Source: Actinomycetes bacterium (GTDB lineage Bacteria; Actinomycetota; Acidimicrobiia; Acidimicrobiales; Microtrichaceae). From it: a stretch of 64,000 nucleotides of DNA. Numbering within the stretch: the stretch's first letter is position 1; the number at the start of each line of letters is the position of its first letter. The position numbers were made by a program, and so were the translations under genes. The notes below the pieces were generated by a model that did not search any database, was not told the origin of the DNA, and saw only the letters and a list, made by a program, of their open reading frames with translations. Shown here piece by piece: positions 1-7,927 of the stretch. The stretch covers positions 124,001 through 188,000 of the forward strand of contig JAAEPF010000023.1 in assembly GCA_024222295.1 (NCBI GenBank). The letters run 5' to 3'.

Positions 1-2
1 TC

Positions 3-944
3 TATGGCTCCGATGACCTTTCCAGCCAACCCAATACGCGATCAGCCACCATCGACTTTTTCGACCGGACATGGGCAGTCGGCGTAGCACAAGTACCAGT
101 TGCGTATGAGGCCCTTCCCTGGCTCGCACTACTGCTTGCGCTCACGGTTGTCGGTCTGTCGTTGCTGTACCTGGCCAACCTCTACAAAGTGCGTGATCAG
201 GCGGAAGCCAAGAGTCGCATACTGGCCAAGAGCGAGAGCAACCTAAGTCGATCGAATCAGGATCTCCGGGACTTTGTATACGGAGTCTCGCATGATCTGC
301 AGGCACCGCTCCGCCACGTCTCCGGCTCATTGGATCTCTTGGTAGAGGACCTACCCGAGCCCGCAATGGATGAGGAGGTCTCAACGTCGATATCGCACAT
401 GCAAACAGCGGTTGACTCCATGGCAGCGCAACTCAAGGGCCTTCTGGAGTATTCACGCCTCGACTCAGTAGCCACGTCGGGAGTACAGGTAGACCTCAAC
501 GAGGTCCTCGCCGACGCTCTAATACTGCTATCGGCTGAGATCGAGCAGCTTGGTGCGGAGGTGACGGTTCGTGAGTTGCCGCGGGTTACTGGGAATCGGG
601 AGGCTCTGACAAGCCTCTTCTCCAACCTTGTGAAGAACTCACTGGATTACCGGGACCCGAGTAGGACTCCGAGCATCGAGATACTACAAACCGAGCCCAC
701 GCAGTCACATGTAGTCATTCTCGTAATCGACAATGGGCTCGGTATCAAGCCCGCGTTTAGAGTCGAAGTCTTCAAGATGTTCAGACACTTCGGCACCCGT
801 CAGGGTGGTGACGGCTCGGGGATGGGTCTAGCCATCTGCCGGCGCGTTGTCGATCGACATGGAGGTCATATCTATGTCGCCGATCCGCCGACTACGGGTG
901 GTAACACCATGCGAATCGAGTTGCCGAAAGCCGGTGCGGGATGA
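3..944 (+). CDS. sensor histidine kinase, 5' end missing
   Basis: The reading frame is open from the first bases of the window, so the true start lies upstream; an internal ATG at 162 is not a likely start because the preceding in-frame codons encode sensible protein. The visible part begins with residues resembling the end of an extracytoplasmic CHASE-type sensor domain (TIDFFDRTW), then one membrane helix at about visible residues 41-58, a short coiled coil, and a HisKA dimerisation domain with the phospho-acceptor in VSHDLQAPLR (visible residue about 97). The HATPase domain shows the N box (LFSNLVKNSLDYRD), a G1 box (VIDNGLGI) and a G2 box (GDGSGMGLAI). The protein should autophosphorylate and pass phosphate to a response regulator not present here. 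It converges on a c-di-GMP enzyme gene and lies in lower-GC DNA. Confidence 0.9.
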   Translation, partial: YGSDDLSSQPNTRSATIDFFDRTWAVGVAQVPVAYEALPWLALLLALTVVGLSLLYLANLYKVRDQAEAKSRILAKSESNLSRSNQDLRDFVYGVSHDLQAPLRHVSGSLDLLVEDLPEPAMDEEVSTSISHMQTAVDSMAAQLKGLLEYSRLDSVATSGVQVDLNEVLADALILLSAEIEQLGAEVTVRELPRVTGNREALTSLFSNLVKNSLDYRDPSRTPSIEILQTEPTQSHVVILVIDNGLGIKPAFRVEVFKMFRHFGTRQGGDGSGMGLAICRRVVDRHGGHIYVADPPTTGGNTMRIELPKAGAG

Positions 945-978
945 TTCGCGGGACGCCACCACCAACTGCTCCGGGGCG

Positions 979-3504
979 TCAGTATGTCACTGAGCTTTCG
1001 ATCGGGACTTCCACCGCAGGGGAAAATAGATAGCCTTGGCCGAAATGCCAGCCAGCATCCAATACCGCGCGGGCTTCGTTTTCGGTCTCTACTCCTTCAG
1101 CGATTAGGAAGCATCCAAGCGCATTGCCAAGCTGGGCGAGACCAGCCACAAGTTCCATAGCTTGGATCCCCTGTGCGGCGGCTGATGTGAATGAGCGGTC
1201 CAGCTTGATACCGGAGATCGGATGCTCTGCAAGCGAGGAGATCGACGAGTAGCCCGTTCCAAAGTCATCCAAGACGAGCTGGACCCCCTCTTTGGAGAGG
1301 TCCCAGAGCGCTGACTTGGCGTGACCCTGAAGTACGAATAGACCAGCTTCGGTTATCTCCAACCTCACCCTTTGAGGATCAATCTGGGCGGAGTCCATCT
1401 GGGTCTTCAGGAGTTGAGCAAAGCGTGGATCCGATAGCTCGTCGGGCGATGCGTTGATTGACATGTGAGTCAGTGGCTCTAGTTGTGCGAGCTGTAAGAA
1501 GGCTGCAGTGATGACCGACTCCGCCACTTTGACCATGACGCCTGCTTCTGCTGCGCCGGCCAGGAAGTCTGCCGCAGAAACCACACTCCTGTCTGCGTTG
1601 GTCATCCTGGCGAGTGCCTCGTGCCCAACGATCGTTCGCCTACGCAGGTCGACAATCGGCTGGTACCAGGCTGTGACCCGCTCCTCATCCACCGCCCGTC
1701 GAGCGTTCGTAACCGCTCGGAGTCTCTCTGCTGCGGATGAGCCAATGGCCGAGTCGTAGGCAACTACGACGCTGTTCGTCCCTGCCCTCGACTCAAGCTT
1801 GGCCGTGTGAAGGGCGGCAGCCGCCCTGTGAAGCACCTCCTCGGCCGATAGGGAGGCCGAACTTGCGGCACCCACGGAACTCGTCACTGTCAATCGGAAT
1901 CCATCAATATCCATTGGGGCAGTTGTCGCTGTAGCAACGAGGCGTTCAGCGAGACTTCGCACTTCAGCCGCGCTCGAAGACTCAGTGCGAAGCGCGACGA
2001 CGAACTCGTCTCCGCCAATTCTGCTGACCACATCGACGCCGGAGCGGGTGGCTTCTGTCAGCCGCTCGGCGAACTGCCTGAGGACGTTGTCACCTGCTGA
2101 GTGGGACATTCCATCGTTGATGGACTTGAACTTGTCGATGTCTATGAACATGACAGTGAAGTTGCCCCTAGCCATCTCGTCCTCGAGTGTTGCAAGGCAT
2201 CCATGACGGTTCAGAAGGCCTGTCAACGAGTCGGTAGTGGCCAGTATCTCCATTTGGGAAAGGGTGGTGCTCAGCAGTTCGGTCTTCTGCTTGGCCTGCT
2301 CGATCGCATCAGTCTCCAGAGTTGCGTCATCGACAACCACCGCTGCCTGGACGCCGGACGGCCCGTCGATCTTCTGAAGTCGCGCGTAGACACTACGAGC
2401 CTCGCCCGATTTCGTCAGAAGCTCGACTGGTCTGGTAGGAACCGTTGTCAGCATCGAGGAATCCCAAAAGTGATCCATCAACCGCTGATGCTCGTCCTCG
2501 GAGATGGTCGATCCAAGCAATGCAGAGACCGGAGCACCGAGCACCTCATCTTCTGAGTAGCCTGTGATCTCGGTATAGCCACCGTAGGCCTCCACGATCC
2601 GACCAGACCGGTCGACCAAGAGGAAGGCATTCGCATCGTGCTCGAGGATATGTTTCCACTGTGCCTGTGATTCAAACCTGTTGAGGGTGGCTGCGACAAT
2701 CAGTGAAATGATCGCTAGCTTCAGAAGAAGTACTGGCAAGTTGGGTTCTGAAACCCCAAGATCGAACGGGTCGCCCGAAAGGGTTGTCAATACCGACGTC
2801 TCGAGGGGCAAGGCCATACCGGCTGAGCCGAGAAGCGCAACACCTAGACCTAGAAGCGACAGCCGATCAGTTCTTCCGACACCGATCTGTAGGATGACAG
2901 CGGAGCCCAGAAAGCCAGCAATCCCAACGGCAACCAGCAGCAAAGCAGAGCTGGCGCTATTGCGTGATTGATAGGCGGCGACAATGAGCAAGCTGCCCGA
3001 GAAGACCGCCGAGGCGGATATCAGCGCACGGGAGAACTGATGAACCCTCGACGCCCCCGCGCCCACGAGCCACTTCCTTCTACGCCACGCGGTACGGGCG
3101 AAACAGGCGGCGAGACCACCTAGGCACGAGAAGAGTGTTGTGAAAGCGAATGCGACGTCACCCTGCACCAGCAGGATGATTGACAGTAGAAGCGCAGAGG
3201 CCAGGAGAATTCTCATTGCAACGGCGCTGCGGACAGAGACAAATGAGGCGGCCCCGATCAGGATGATCCCACCGCCCATGGCGGCCATCGCGCCTGGACG
3301 GCCAAGGCCACCGGACGGACCGAACAGTCCTGTGAAGAAGAGAAGTATCCCGAGTGCCAAGAGAAGCGCCGAGCTGGCTACCCGAGTCCAGTCGAGGCGA
3401 GGCTTGGTTCCAGCTGCAACTGTGCCATGGGAAGGGGCTGGGGGAGCCGCCGTCTCGTGGCTGGATTCTGGGGGGCCAGCGGGCCCGGGTTCTTGCGACT
3501 CCAC
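979..3504 (-). CDS. membrane-bound PAS-GGDEF-EAL c-di-GMP enzyme
   Basis: This 841-residue protein has a Pro/Ala-rich cytoplasmic start, about eight hydrophobic segments between residues 43 and 270, a PAS domain (about 285-395), a GGDEF domain and an EAL domain. The GGDEF signature is intact (IGGDEF, residues 497-501), so diguanylate cyclase activity is plausible. The EAL signature is intact (HEALAR, 629-631), with EITEAG, DDFGTGYSS, KLDRSF and AEGVE, so phosphodiesterase activity is plausible too. The protein could make and break c-di-GMP in response to a membrane or PAS-sensed signal. It converges with the kinase gene across a 34-bp gap; a weak GACGCC/GGCGTC repeat lies there. Its GC content is lower than that of the genes to the right. 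The first ATG is taken as start without a strong ribosome site. Confidence 0.93.
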   Translation of the reverse strand: MESQEPGPAGPPESSHETAAPPAPSHGTVAAGTKPRLDWTRVASSALLLALGILLFFTGLFGPSGGLGRPGAMAAMGGGIILIGAASFVSVRSAVAMRILLASALLLSIILLVQGDVAFAFTTLFSCLGGLAACFARTAWRRRKWLVGAGASRVHQFSRALISASAVFSGSLLIVAAYQSRNSASSALLLVAVGIAGFLGSAVILQIGVGRTDRLSLLGLGVALLGSAGMALPLETSVLTTLSGDPFDLGVSEPNLPVLLLKLAIISLIVAATLNRFESQAQWKHILEHDANAFLLVDRSGRIVEAYGGYTEITGYSEDEVLGAPVSALLGSTISEDEHQRLMDHFWDSSMLTTVPTRPVELLTKSGEARSVYARLQKIDGPSGVQAAVVVDDATLETDAIEQAKQKTELLSTTLSQMEILATTDSLTGLLNRHGCLATLEDEMARGNFTVMFIDIDKFKSINDGMSHSAGDNVLRQFAERLTEATRSGVDVVSRIGGDEFVVALRTESSSAAEVRSLAERLVATATTAPMDIDGFRLTVTSSVGAASSASLSAEEVLHRAAAALHTAKLESRAGTNSVVVAYDSAIGSSAAERLRAVTNARRAVDEERVTAWYQPIVDLRRRTIVGHEALARMTNADRSVVSAADFLAGAAEAGVMVKVAESVITAAFLQLAQLEPLTHMSINASPDELSDPRFAQLLKTQMDSAQIDPQRVRLEITEAGLFVLQGHAKSALWDLSKEGVQLVLDDFGTGYSSISSLAEHPISGIKLDRSFTSAAAQGIQAMELVAGLAQLGNALGCFLIAEGVETENEARAVLDAGWHFGQGYLFSPAVEVPIESSVTY

Positions 3505-3599
3505 GCACCAAGTCTGCCCGTAGGAGAGCCGGATTGCTACGGCTGCCAGGTGGAGCCCGGATCGCAGTACGAACCGCTTCGGGTCACGGATCTCGTCAG

Positions 3600-3673
3600 C
3601 GCGCTTGGAGGGACTCGAACCCCCAACCTTCTGATCCGTAGTCAGATGCTCTATCCAATTGAGCTACAAGCGC
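3600..3673 (-). tRNA. tRNA-Arg (anticodon ACG)
   Basis: On the minus strand a 7-bp acceptor stem (GCGCTTG/CAAGCGC), a D arm, an anticodon arm CTGA-ctACGga-TCAG and a T arm with GGTTCGAGTCC fold into a complete cloverleaf. The discriminator is G, and no CCA is encoded after it. The loop triplet ACG reads CGU/CGC arginine codons. The 3' end faces the lower-GC segment at 1-3530. Confidence 0.97.
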
Positions 3674-3791
3674 TGGGCGGGAGATGACTGTAGACGTTCG
3701 GGCAGCGACGGGCCACACGGCAATGTCGGTCCGAACGCGGCTCCGGTCCACCCGACATGGGGCCGGGTGGACCGGAATCGGTGCGTGGTCG

Positions 3792-4157
3792 TCAGACCTT
3801 CTTGCCGCAGTGCGGCCACTGGCCACGGCCGGCCATGTGCCACAGAGCTCGCGCCATGGCGTCCTGCTCCCAGGGCCATGCCTCGGCCGGGTCGACGCCG
3901 TTGAGGTGGGGGTAATGGGTGCGGGCGACGCTGTTCCATGTGGTGCGGCTGAACTGGTAGGCACCGCGGTACTTGCCCGAGGGGTTCAGGGCGTTGTAGT
4001 TGCCGCCGGATTCACATCCCCGCAGGCGTGCAAGCCCGTCGTCGGAGACGACATGGGCGAACTTGTCGGGGAAGGGCGGTGCGCCGGCGCATGACGTGAT
4101 GGCCACGGCCCCGGCTAGCGCGATGAGAATGGTCGAGAGAGTGCGTCGTGTTCGCAT
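3792..4157 (-). CDS. Rpf-like transglycosylase lipoprotein
   Basis: The protein is about 121 residues and starts with a lipoprotein signal (MRTRRTLS, a hydrophobic stretch, lipobox AITSC). It then has one small transglycosylase-like domain of the resuscitation-promoting-factor type: RLRGCESGGNYNALNPSGKY, then GAYQFSRTTWNSVA and a C-terminal RALWHMAGRGQWPHC. The Glu in CESGG corresponds to the catalytic acid of Rpf, and the paired cysteines are typical of the fold. Known relatives cleave peptidoglycan and help dormant actinobacteria resume growth. An ATG three codons upstream (4166) is the alternative start. It stands alone between two tRNA genes. Confidence 0.88.
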   Translation of the reverse strand: MRTRRTLSTILIALAGAVAITSCAGAPPFPDKFAHVVSDDGLARLRGCESGGNYNALNPSGKYRGAYQFSRTTWNSVARTHYPHLNGVDPAEAWPWEQDAMARALWHMAGRGQWPHCGKKV

Positions 4158-4304
4158 GGGGACCATTGATGCAACAGGACGTCACACAAATGCAACATGA
4201 GCGACGCCGAATCGTCATAGACTTCACGCGATCGCTGCTCTCCGAAGGGGTCTGACGTCATGTGACAGTTGTCGTACTGCCCTGGGTGACACCGTTGGGA
4301 CGCG

Positions 4305-4338
4305 CAACGGGCGCCGGGTTCACACCCGACGCCCGTTG
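4305..4338 (-). terminator. hairpin downstream of tRNA-Ser(GCT)
   Basis: A 9-bp plus 5-bp stem (CAACGGGCG with CGGGT against ACCCG with CGCCCGTTG, one C/A mismatch, 4-base loop) lies just past the 3' end of the tRNA-Ser gene on the minus strand. There is no clear U tract. It is most simply a transcript end or processing stop. Confidence 0.5.
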
Positions 4339-4345
4339 GCTCTGG

Positions 4346-4434
4346 CGGAGAGGGTGGGATTTGAACCCACGGAGGGGTTGCCCCCTCACCTCCTTAGCAG
4401 GGAGGCCCGATCGGCCTGACTCCGGCACCTCTCC
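4346..4434 (-). tRNA. tRNA-Ser (anticodon GCT)
   Basis: On the minus strand the acceptor arms GGAGAGG/CCTCTCC, a long class II variable arm (GAGGGGGCAACCCCTC), a T loop GGTTCAAATCC and the anticodon stem CTCCCT-GCT-AAGGAG define a serine tRNA reading AGC/AGU. The discriminator is G and a genomic CCA follows it (4343-4345). Confidence 0.97.
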
Positions 4435-4543
4435 AGAACGCCGGACACTGTAGTGCCTCGTGCCCGAGACGGCGAGGGGGAGCTGTGAGCCCGGCGCGGC
4501 GAGGACGCTGCCTGAACGGACAACTGACCGATGGGCTGGGAAA

Positions 4544-4564
4544 CTTGAGTGCTTGGTACTCAAG
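4544..4564 (+). promoter_or_regulatory. HAIR operator for HspR in front of lon
   Basis: The 21 bases read CTTGAGT, seven bases (GCTTGGT), ACTCAAG. This matches the HspR-associated inverted repeat consensus CTTGAGT-N7-ACTCAAG at every defined position. HspR represses heat-shock genes in actinobacteria, and lon is a known HspR target in Streptomyces. The site is 80 bp upstream of the lon start, and an AT-rich stretch (AATAAT, 4572-4577) just after it may be the -10 element. Confidence 0.92.
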
Positions 4565-4644
4565 AAATCGGAATAATTGGTTCGCCCGCCTGTTGTTGCA
4601 GGTCCGGGCCAGACAACAACACGAGTAGACGGAGTCACCCAACC

Positions 4645-7038
4645 GTGAATGAAACAGCCACCTTGACCCTTCCCATGCTCACCCTGACCAGCGGAGTAGT
4701 CCTGCCGCAGATGGTCTTGACAGTGGCGCTGGAGACCCCGGAGGCCAATGCCGCGGTCGACGCCGCGCTGGGAACCGAGGGCCTCGTGGTTCTCGTACCC
4801 AGGATCGGCGATACGCACGCATCGGTCGGCACGGTCGCGAAGATCGACCAGGCGGGCGAACTGCCGGGAGGCACGCGGGCGGTCTTCCTGCGAGGACTGC
4901 ACCGCGCACGCCTCGGCGTGGCGGTTCCCGGCACCGGCGATGCCCTGTGGATCGAAGCAGACGAGGTCGCCCCATCCGAGCCGACCGAGGAGGACGAGGC
5001 CCTGGCCCGCGAGTACCGGGTCGTGCTCGAGGCCATCCTGGAGCACCGGGGTGCCCCGCAGATCGCGGAGTTCGTACGCAGCGTCGAGGGGCCGGAAGCG
5101 CTCGCTGACATCGTTGGCTACAGCCCTGACGTCTCCCTCGAGCACAAGGTCGAGGTCCTGGAGACGCCCGACCTCACCCAGAGGCTGCTGATGGTGCTGG
5201 ACTGGGGTCGCCAGACGCTCGCGGAGTTGGAACTCTCCGCGAAGGTGCGAAACGAGGTCTCCGACAACCTCGAACAGCGCCAGCGCGAGGCCATTCTTCG
5301 TGAGCAGATGAGCGCCATCCGCAAGGAACTCGGCGACGACGAGGGATCCGCGCTCGATGAGTACCGCAAGGCGCTCGAGGAGCGCGATCTGCCGGAGGCC
5401 GTGGCCAGCGAACTCGCCTCCGAGATCGACAAGCTAGAGCGCACGCCTGAACAGGCGGCCGAACACGGCTGGATCCGGACCTGGATCGAGACGGTGCTGG
5501 AGCTGCCCTGGGACGTGACCGTGCCGGAGCGCCTCGACCTGGAGGCGGCTCGCCGGCAGCTCGACTCGGACCACACCGGGCTCGATGTGGTCAAGGATCG
5601 GCTCGGCGAGTTCCTGGCAGTGCGCAAGTTGCGCGCAGACCGCGCGGTGTCCGGTGACACCTCCGAGGCAACCGCCCCCCGCAGCAAGGGAGCCATCCTG
5701 GCGCTCGTGGGGCCCCCGGGTGTTGGCAAAACATCACTGGGCCGCTCGGTTGCCGAAGCGCTGGGGCGGCCCTACGTGCGTGTGGCCCTTGGTGGCGTGC
5801 GCGACGAGGCGGAGATTCGCGGACACCGCCGCACCTACGTCGGTGCGCGTCCCGGTCGCATCGTGAAGGCGATCGAAGAGGCGGGCGCCATGAACCCTGT
5901 GATGGTGCTCGACGAGATCGACAAGGTTGGCGCCGACTGGCGCGGCGACCCGTCCTCCGCGCTGCTCGAAGTGCTCGACCCCGCACAGAACTCGACCTTC
6001 CGCGACCACTACCTCGAACTCGACCTGGACCTCAGCGACGTGCTGTTCGTGACCACGGCCAATGTGCTCGACACGATCCCGGCCCCGCTTCTGGACCGTA
6101 TGGAGGTCATAGAACTGGATGGCTACACGACCGACGAGAAGGTCGCGATCGCGCGGGACCACCTGGTGCGCCGCCAGCTCGAGGAAAGCGGTCTCACCGA
6201 TGACGACGTGAGCATCGAGGACGATGCCTTGCGGTCCATAGTGGAGGGCCATACCCGTGAGCCTGGCGTCCGCGGCCTCGAGCGGAAGCTGGGCGCCGTG
6301 ATGCGCAAGGTCGCGGCACGCGTCGCAACAACCGACCAGTCCGGGCCCGCGATTGAGGTGGACCCCGACAAGGTCCGCGAGCTGCTCGGTCGACCGCGGC
6401 ACCGTGTCGACGAGGATCGGCCCAACGGCCTGCCGGGGATCGCCACCGGACTGGCCGTGACCGGCGTCGGCGGCGATGTGCTCCTCGTTGAGGCTGCCCG
6501 GGTCGATGACCGATCCGACGGCGAGCGTGACGGTGACCATCTGTCCTCCGGTGCCCTCGAGCTCACGGGCCAGCTGGGTGACGTGATGGTGGAGTCCGGC
6601 CGCATCGCGCTGAGCTACCTGCGTGCCAACCCGGAGGTTCTGCGCACCCGCGGTGGAGTCGCGTCGAAGGTTGATCCGGTCGAATCGGTGCACACCGGCC
6701 GCTTCCACGTGCACTTCCCGGCCGGCGCGATCCCGAAGGATGGTCCTTCGGCCGGGGTCACCATGACCACGGCCATGGTGTCGCTGCTGACCGGCCGTCC
6801 CATGCGGCCAGAGGTGGCGATGACCGGGGAGGTGAGTCTGCATGGCCGGGTGTTGCCGATCGGCGGTGTGAAACAGAAGCTGCTGGCCGCCCACCGCGGC
6901 GGGCTGACCGAAGTGATCCTGCCGGCTGACAACGAGGCCGATCTGGAGGACGTCCCCGACCGGGTGCTCGCGGATCTCGATGTGCACCTGGTGTCGAAGG
7001 TCGACGACGTGCTCGACATCGCCCTCGTGCCCGCCTGA
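4645..7038 (+). CDS. lon: ATP-dependent Lon protease
   Basis: Lon is a cytoplasmic AAA+ serine-lysine protease that degrades misfolded and regulatory proteins. The 797-residue chain has an N-terminal substrate domain (about 1-200), a coiled-coil region, an AAA+ module with Walker A GPPGVGKT (Lys about 362) and Walker [10 protein letters not shown], and a protease domain with the catalytic serine in PKDGPSAG (Ser about 702) and lysine in IGGVKQK (Lys about 743). The start chosen is the GTG at 4645, with GGAG ten bases upstream; a longer frame from 4549 would begin inside the HspR operator and encode an unlikely leader. Expression is probably heat-inducible through HspR. A palindrome follows the stop codon. 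Confidence 0.97.
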   Translation: MNETATLTLPMLTLTSGVVLPQMVLTVALETPEANAAVDAALGTEGLVVLVPRIGDTHASVGTVAKIDQAGELPGGTRAVFLRGLHRARLGVAVPGTGDALWIEADEVAPSEPTEEDEALAREYRVVLEAILEHRGAPQIAEFVRSVEGPEALADIVGYSPDVSLEHKVEVLETPDLTQRLLMVLDWGRQTLAELELSAKVRNEVSDNLEQRQREAILREQMSAIRKELGDDEGSALDEYRKALEERDLPEAVASELASEIDKLERTPEQAAEHGWIRTWIETVLELPWDVTVPERLDLEAARRQLDSDHTGLDVVKDRLGEFLAVRKLRADRAVSGDTSEATAPRSKGAILALVGPPGVGKTSLGRSVAEALGRPYVRVALGGVRDEAEIRGHRRTYVGARPGRIVKAIEEAGAMNPVMVLDEIDKVGADWRGDPSSALLEVLDPAQNSTFRDHYLELDLDLSDVLFVTTANVLDTIPAPLLDRMEVIELDGYTTDEKVAIARDHLVRRQLEESGLTDDDVSIEDDALRSIVEGHTREPGVRGLERKLGAVMRKVAARVATTDQSGPAIEVDPDKVRELLGRPRHRVDEDRPNGLPGIATGLAVTGVGGDVLLVEAARVDDRSDGERDGDHLSSGALELTGQLGDVMVESGRIALSYLRANPEVLRTRGGVASKVDPVESVHTGRFHVHFPAGAIPKDGPSAGVTMTTAMVSLLTGRPMRPEVAMTGEVSLHGRVLPIGGVKQKLLAAHRGGLTEVILPADNEADLEDVPDRVLADLDVHLVSKVDDVLDIALVPA

Positions 7039-7068
7039 CCGCCACCACCGCCGCCGCCTGACCCGTTT

Positions 7069-7109
7069 CGTTGGTGCTGGATCACGCCAGGCGTGACCCA
7101 GCACCAACG
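7069..7109. repeat. palindrome copy 1 after lon
   Basis: Two 20-base arms around a single central base pair with one A/C mismatch (left arm CGTTGGTGCTGGATCACGCC, 7069-7088; right arm 7090-7109). It shares GTTGGTGCTGGATCAC with a second palindrome at 7665-7709, but the inner stem bases differ in a compensated way (GCC/GGC here, CT/AG there). It could act as a transcription terminator for lon, yet there is no U tract. Confidence 0.75.
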
Positions 7110-7132
7110 GAGCCACAGGTCATGATTGCGTG

Positions 7133-7657
7133 ATGGAGTTGGAGCACGCACAGGACTGGGAGGCGCTGGTCGCGTCCATGGAGCGCGAGGACCTCTCGTC
7201 TCTGGCCGAGATGGTCCGCGACGAGCAGATGCGACGGGCCCTCGAAGCGGAGGACCTCGATGCCGTGATCAGTGATGCCTTCGACAACGGATTCGACGGC
7301 CGCGGGATGGCAGTCGAGCCCTGGCTCACTCCCGGGGGCCTGCTCGTGTGCCCCGGGTCCAAGATCCACCGCTCGAAGCAGTCCCACCGATGCCGGTTCG
7401 TGGCTGTGGGGGAGCGCTGGGTGTGGGACGCAGCGGAACGCCTGGGTGACGAGGTGCGACAGTTTCCCCAACGGTCTGACTCGGTGCAGACCGTCACCCT
7501 GCTCGCCGCGGTGGACGGACTCGTGGTCGACGTGATCACCTCGAAGGCCTCGGGCGGAGCGCATACGCGCGAGTCGGCTTCGGCGTGGGAGGTGAGACAC
7601 GGGGAGCTGGTGGCAGTGGCGCCCTCGAGCAACACGTCGGGCAGCCACAACCGCTGA
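7133..7657 (+). CDS. unknown protein between two palindromes
   Basis: The 174-residue product is not recognised. It begins with an acidic helical region (about residues 1-50, rich in Glu, Leu and Ala) followed by a probable beta-rich part (PWLTPGGLLVCPGSKIHRSK, then FVAVGERWVWD). It has no signal peptide or membrane helix. Third codon positions are GC-rich as in the neighbours, which supports real coding. ATG 7133 is preceded directly by an in-frame GTG at 7130, either of which could start translation. It is a single-gene unit bracketed by palindromes at 7069-7109 and 7665-7709 and followed by tRNA-Ser on the other strand. Confidence 0.7.
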   Translation: MELEHAQDWEALVASMEREDLSSLAEMVRDEQMRRALEAEDLDAVISDAFDNGFDGRGMAVEPWLTPGGLLVCPGSKIHRSKQSHRCRFVAVGERWVWDAAERLGDEVRQFPQRSDSVQTVTLLAAVDGLVVDVITSKASGGAHTRESASAWEVRHGELVAVAPSSNTSGSHNR

Positions 7658-7664
7658 GGCCCGG

Positions 7665-7709
7665 TTTGTTGGTGCTGGATCACCTGAGAGGTGATCCAGC
7701 ACCAACAAA
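7665..7709. repeat. palindrome copy 2, perfect 21-bp arms
   Basis: The left arm (7665-7685) and right arm (7689-7709) are perfect reverse complements around the loop GAG. Sixteen bases (GTTGGTGCTGGATCAC) are identical to the palindrome at 7069-7109. It sits between the end of the unknown gene and the 3' end of tRNA-Ser(TGA), so it could stop transcription from both sides. Confidence 0.8.
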
Positions 7710-7721
7710 GGACGTCTGGAG

Positions 7722-7808
7722 CGGAGGGAGGGGGATTCGAACCCCCGGAGACCGTGAAGCCTCAACGGTTTTCAAGACCGTCGCAATCGTCCGCTCTGCC
7801 ATCCCTCC
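7722..7808 (-). tRNA. tRNA-Ser (anticodon TGA)
   Basis: On the minus strand the acceptor arms GGAGGGA/TCCCTCC, a class II variable arm, the T loop GGTTCGAATCC and the anticodon arm ACGGTCT-TGA-AAACCGT define a serine tRNA reading UCA/UCG. The discriminator is G and CCA is not encoded directly after it. Confidence 0.97.
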
Positions 7809-7927
7809 ACCGGCGACTGTAGCTGCAGGCGCACGCTCGTCCCATGGTGATGGGCGCCCGGCAACGCGGCAGTTCAGACGCGGGTACGGGGATTCCGCAC
7901 CGTCCATCGGCTGCGTTCGGCTTCGGC

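Larger units (their letters stand above)
1..3530. other. low-GC segment, possible end of a genomic island
   Basis: Hand counts of 60-base lines give 31/60 GC at 1-60, 33/60 at 1021-1080, 26/60 at 2101-2160 and 40/60 at 3001-3060, against about 40-41/60 in lines at 4021, 6301 and 35041. Codons such as ATA, CTA and AGA are also more frequent here. The shift falls just before the 3' end of tRNA-Arg(ACG) at 3600, a classical integrase target position. No integrase lies inside the window, so island status is inference; the left end is off the window. Confidence 0.4.

Noticed and set aside
142-384. Open frame on the minus strand inside the histidine kinase gene
   Set aside because: It is a shadow of the kinase, which has all family motifs in the other strand.
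945-978. GACGCC/GGCGTC inverted repeat between the convergent kinase and GGDEF-EAL genes
   Set aside because: The stem is only six base pairs with a long loop, too weak to call a terminator.
4549-4644. Upstream extension of lon from a GTG at 4549
   Set aside because: It starts inside the HspR operator, has no ribosome site and encodes an unlikely leader.
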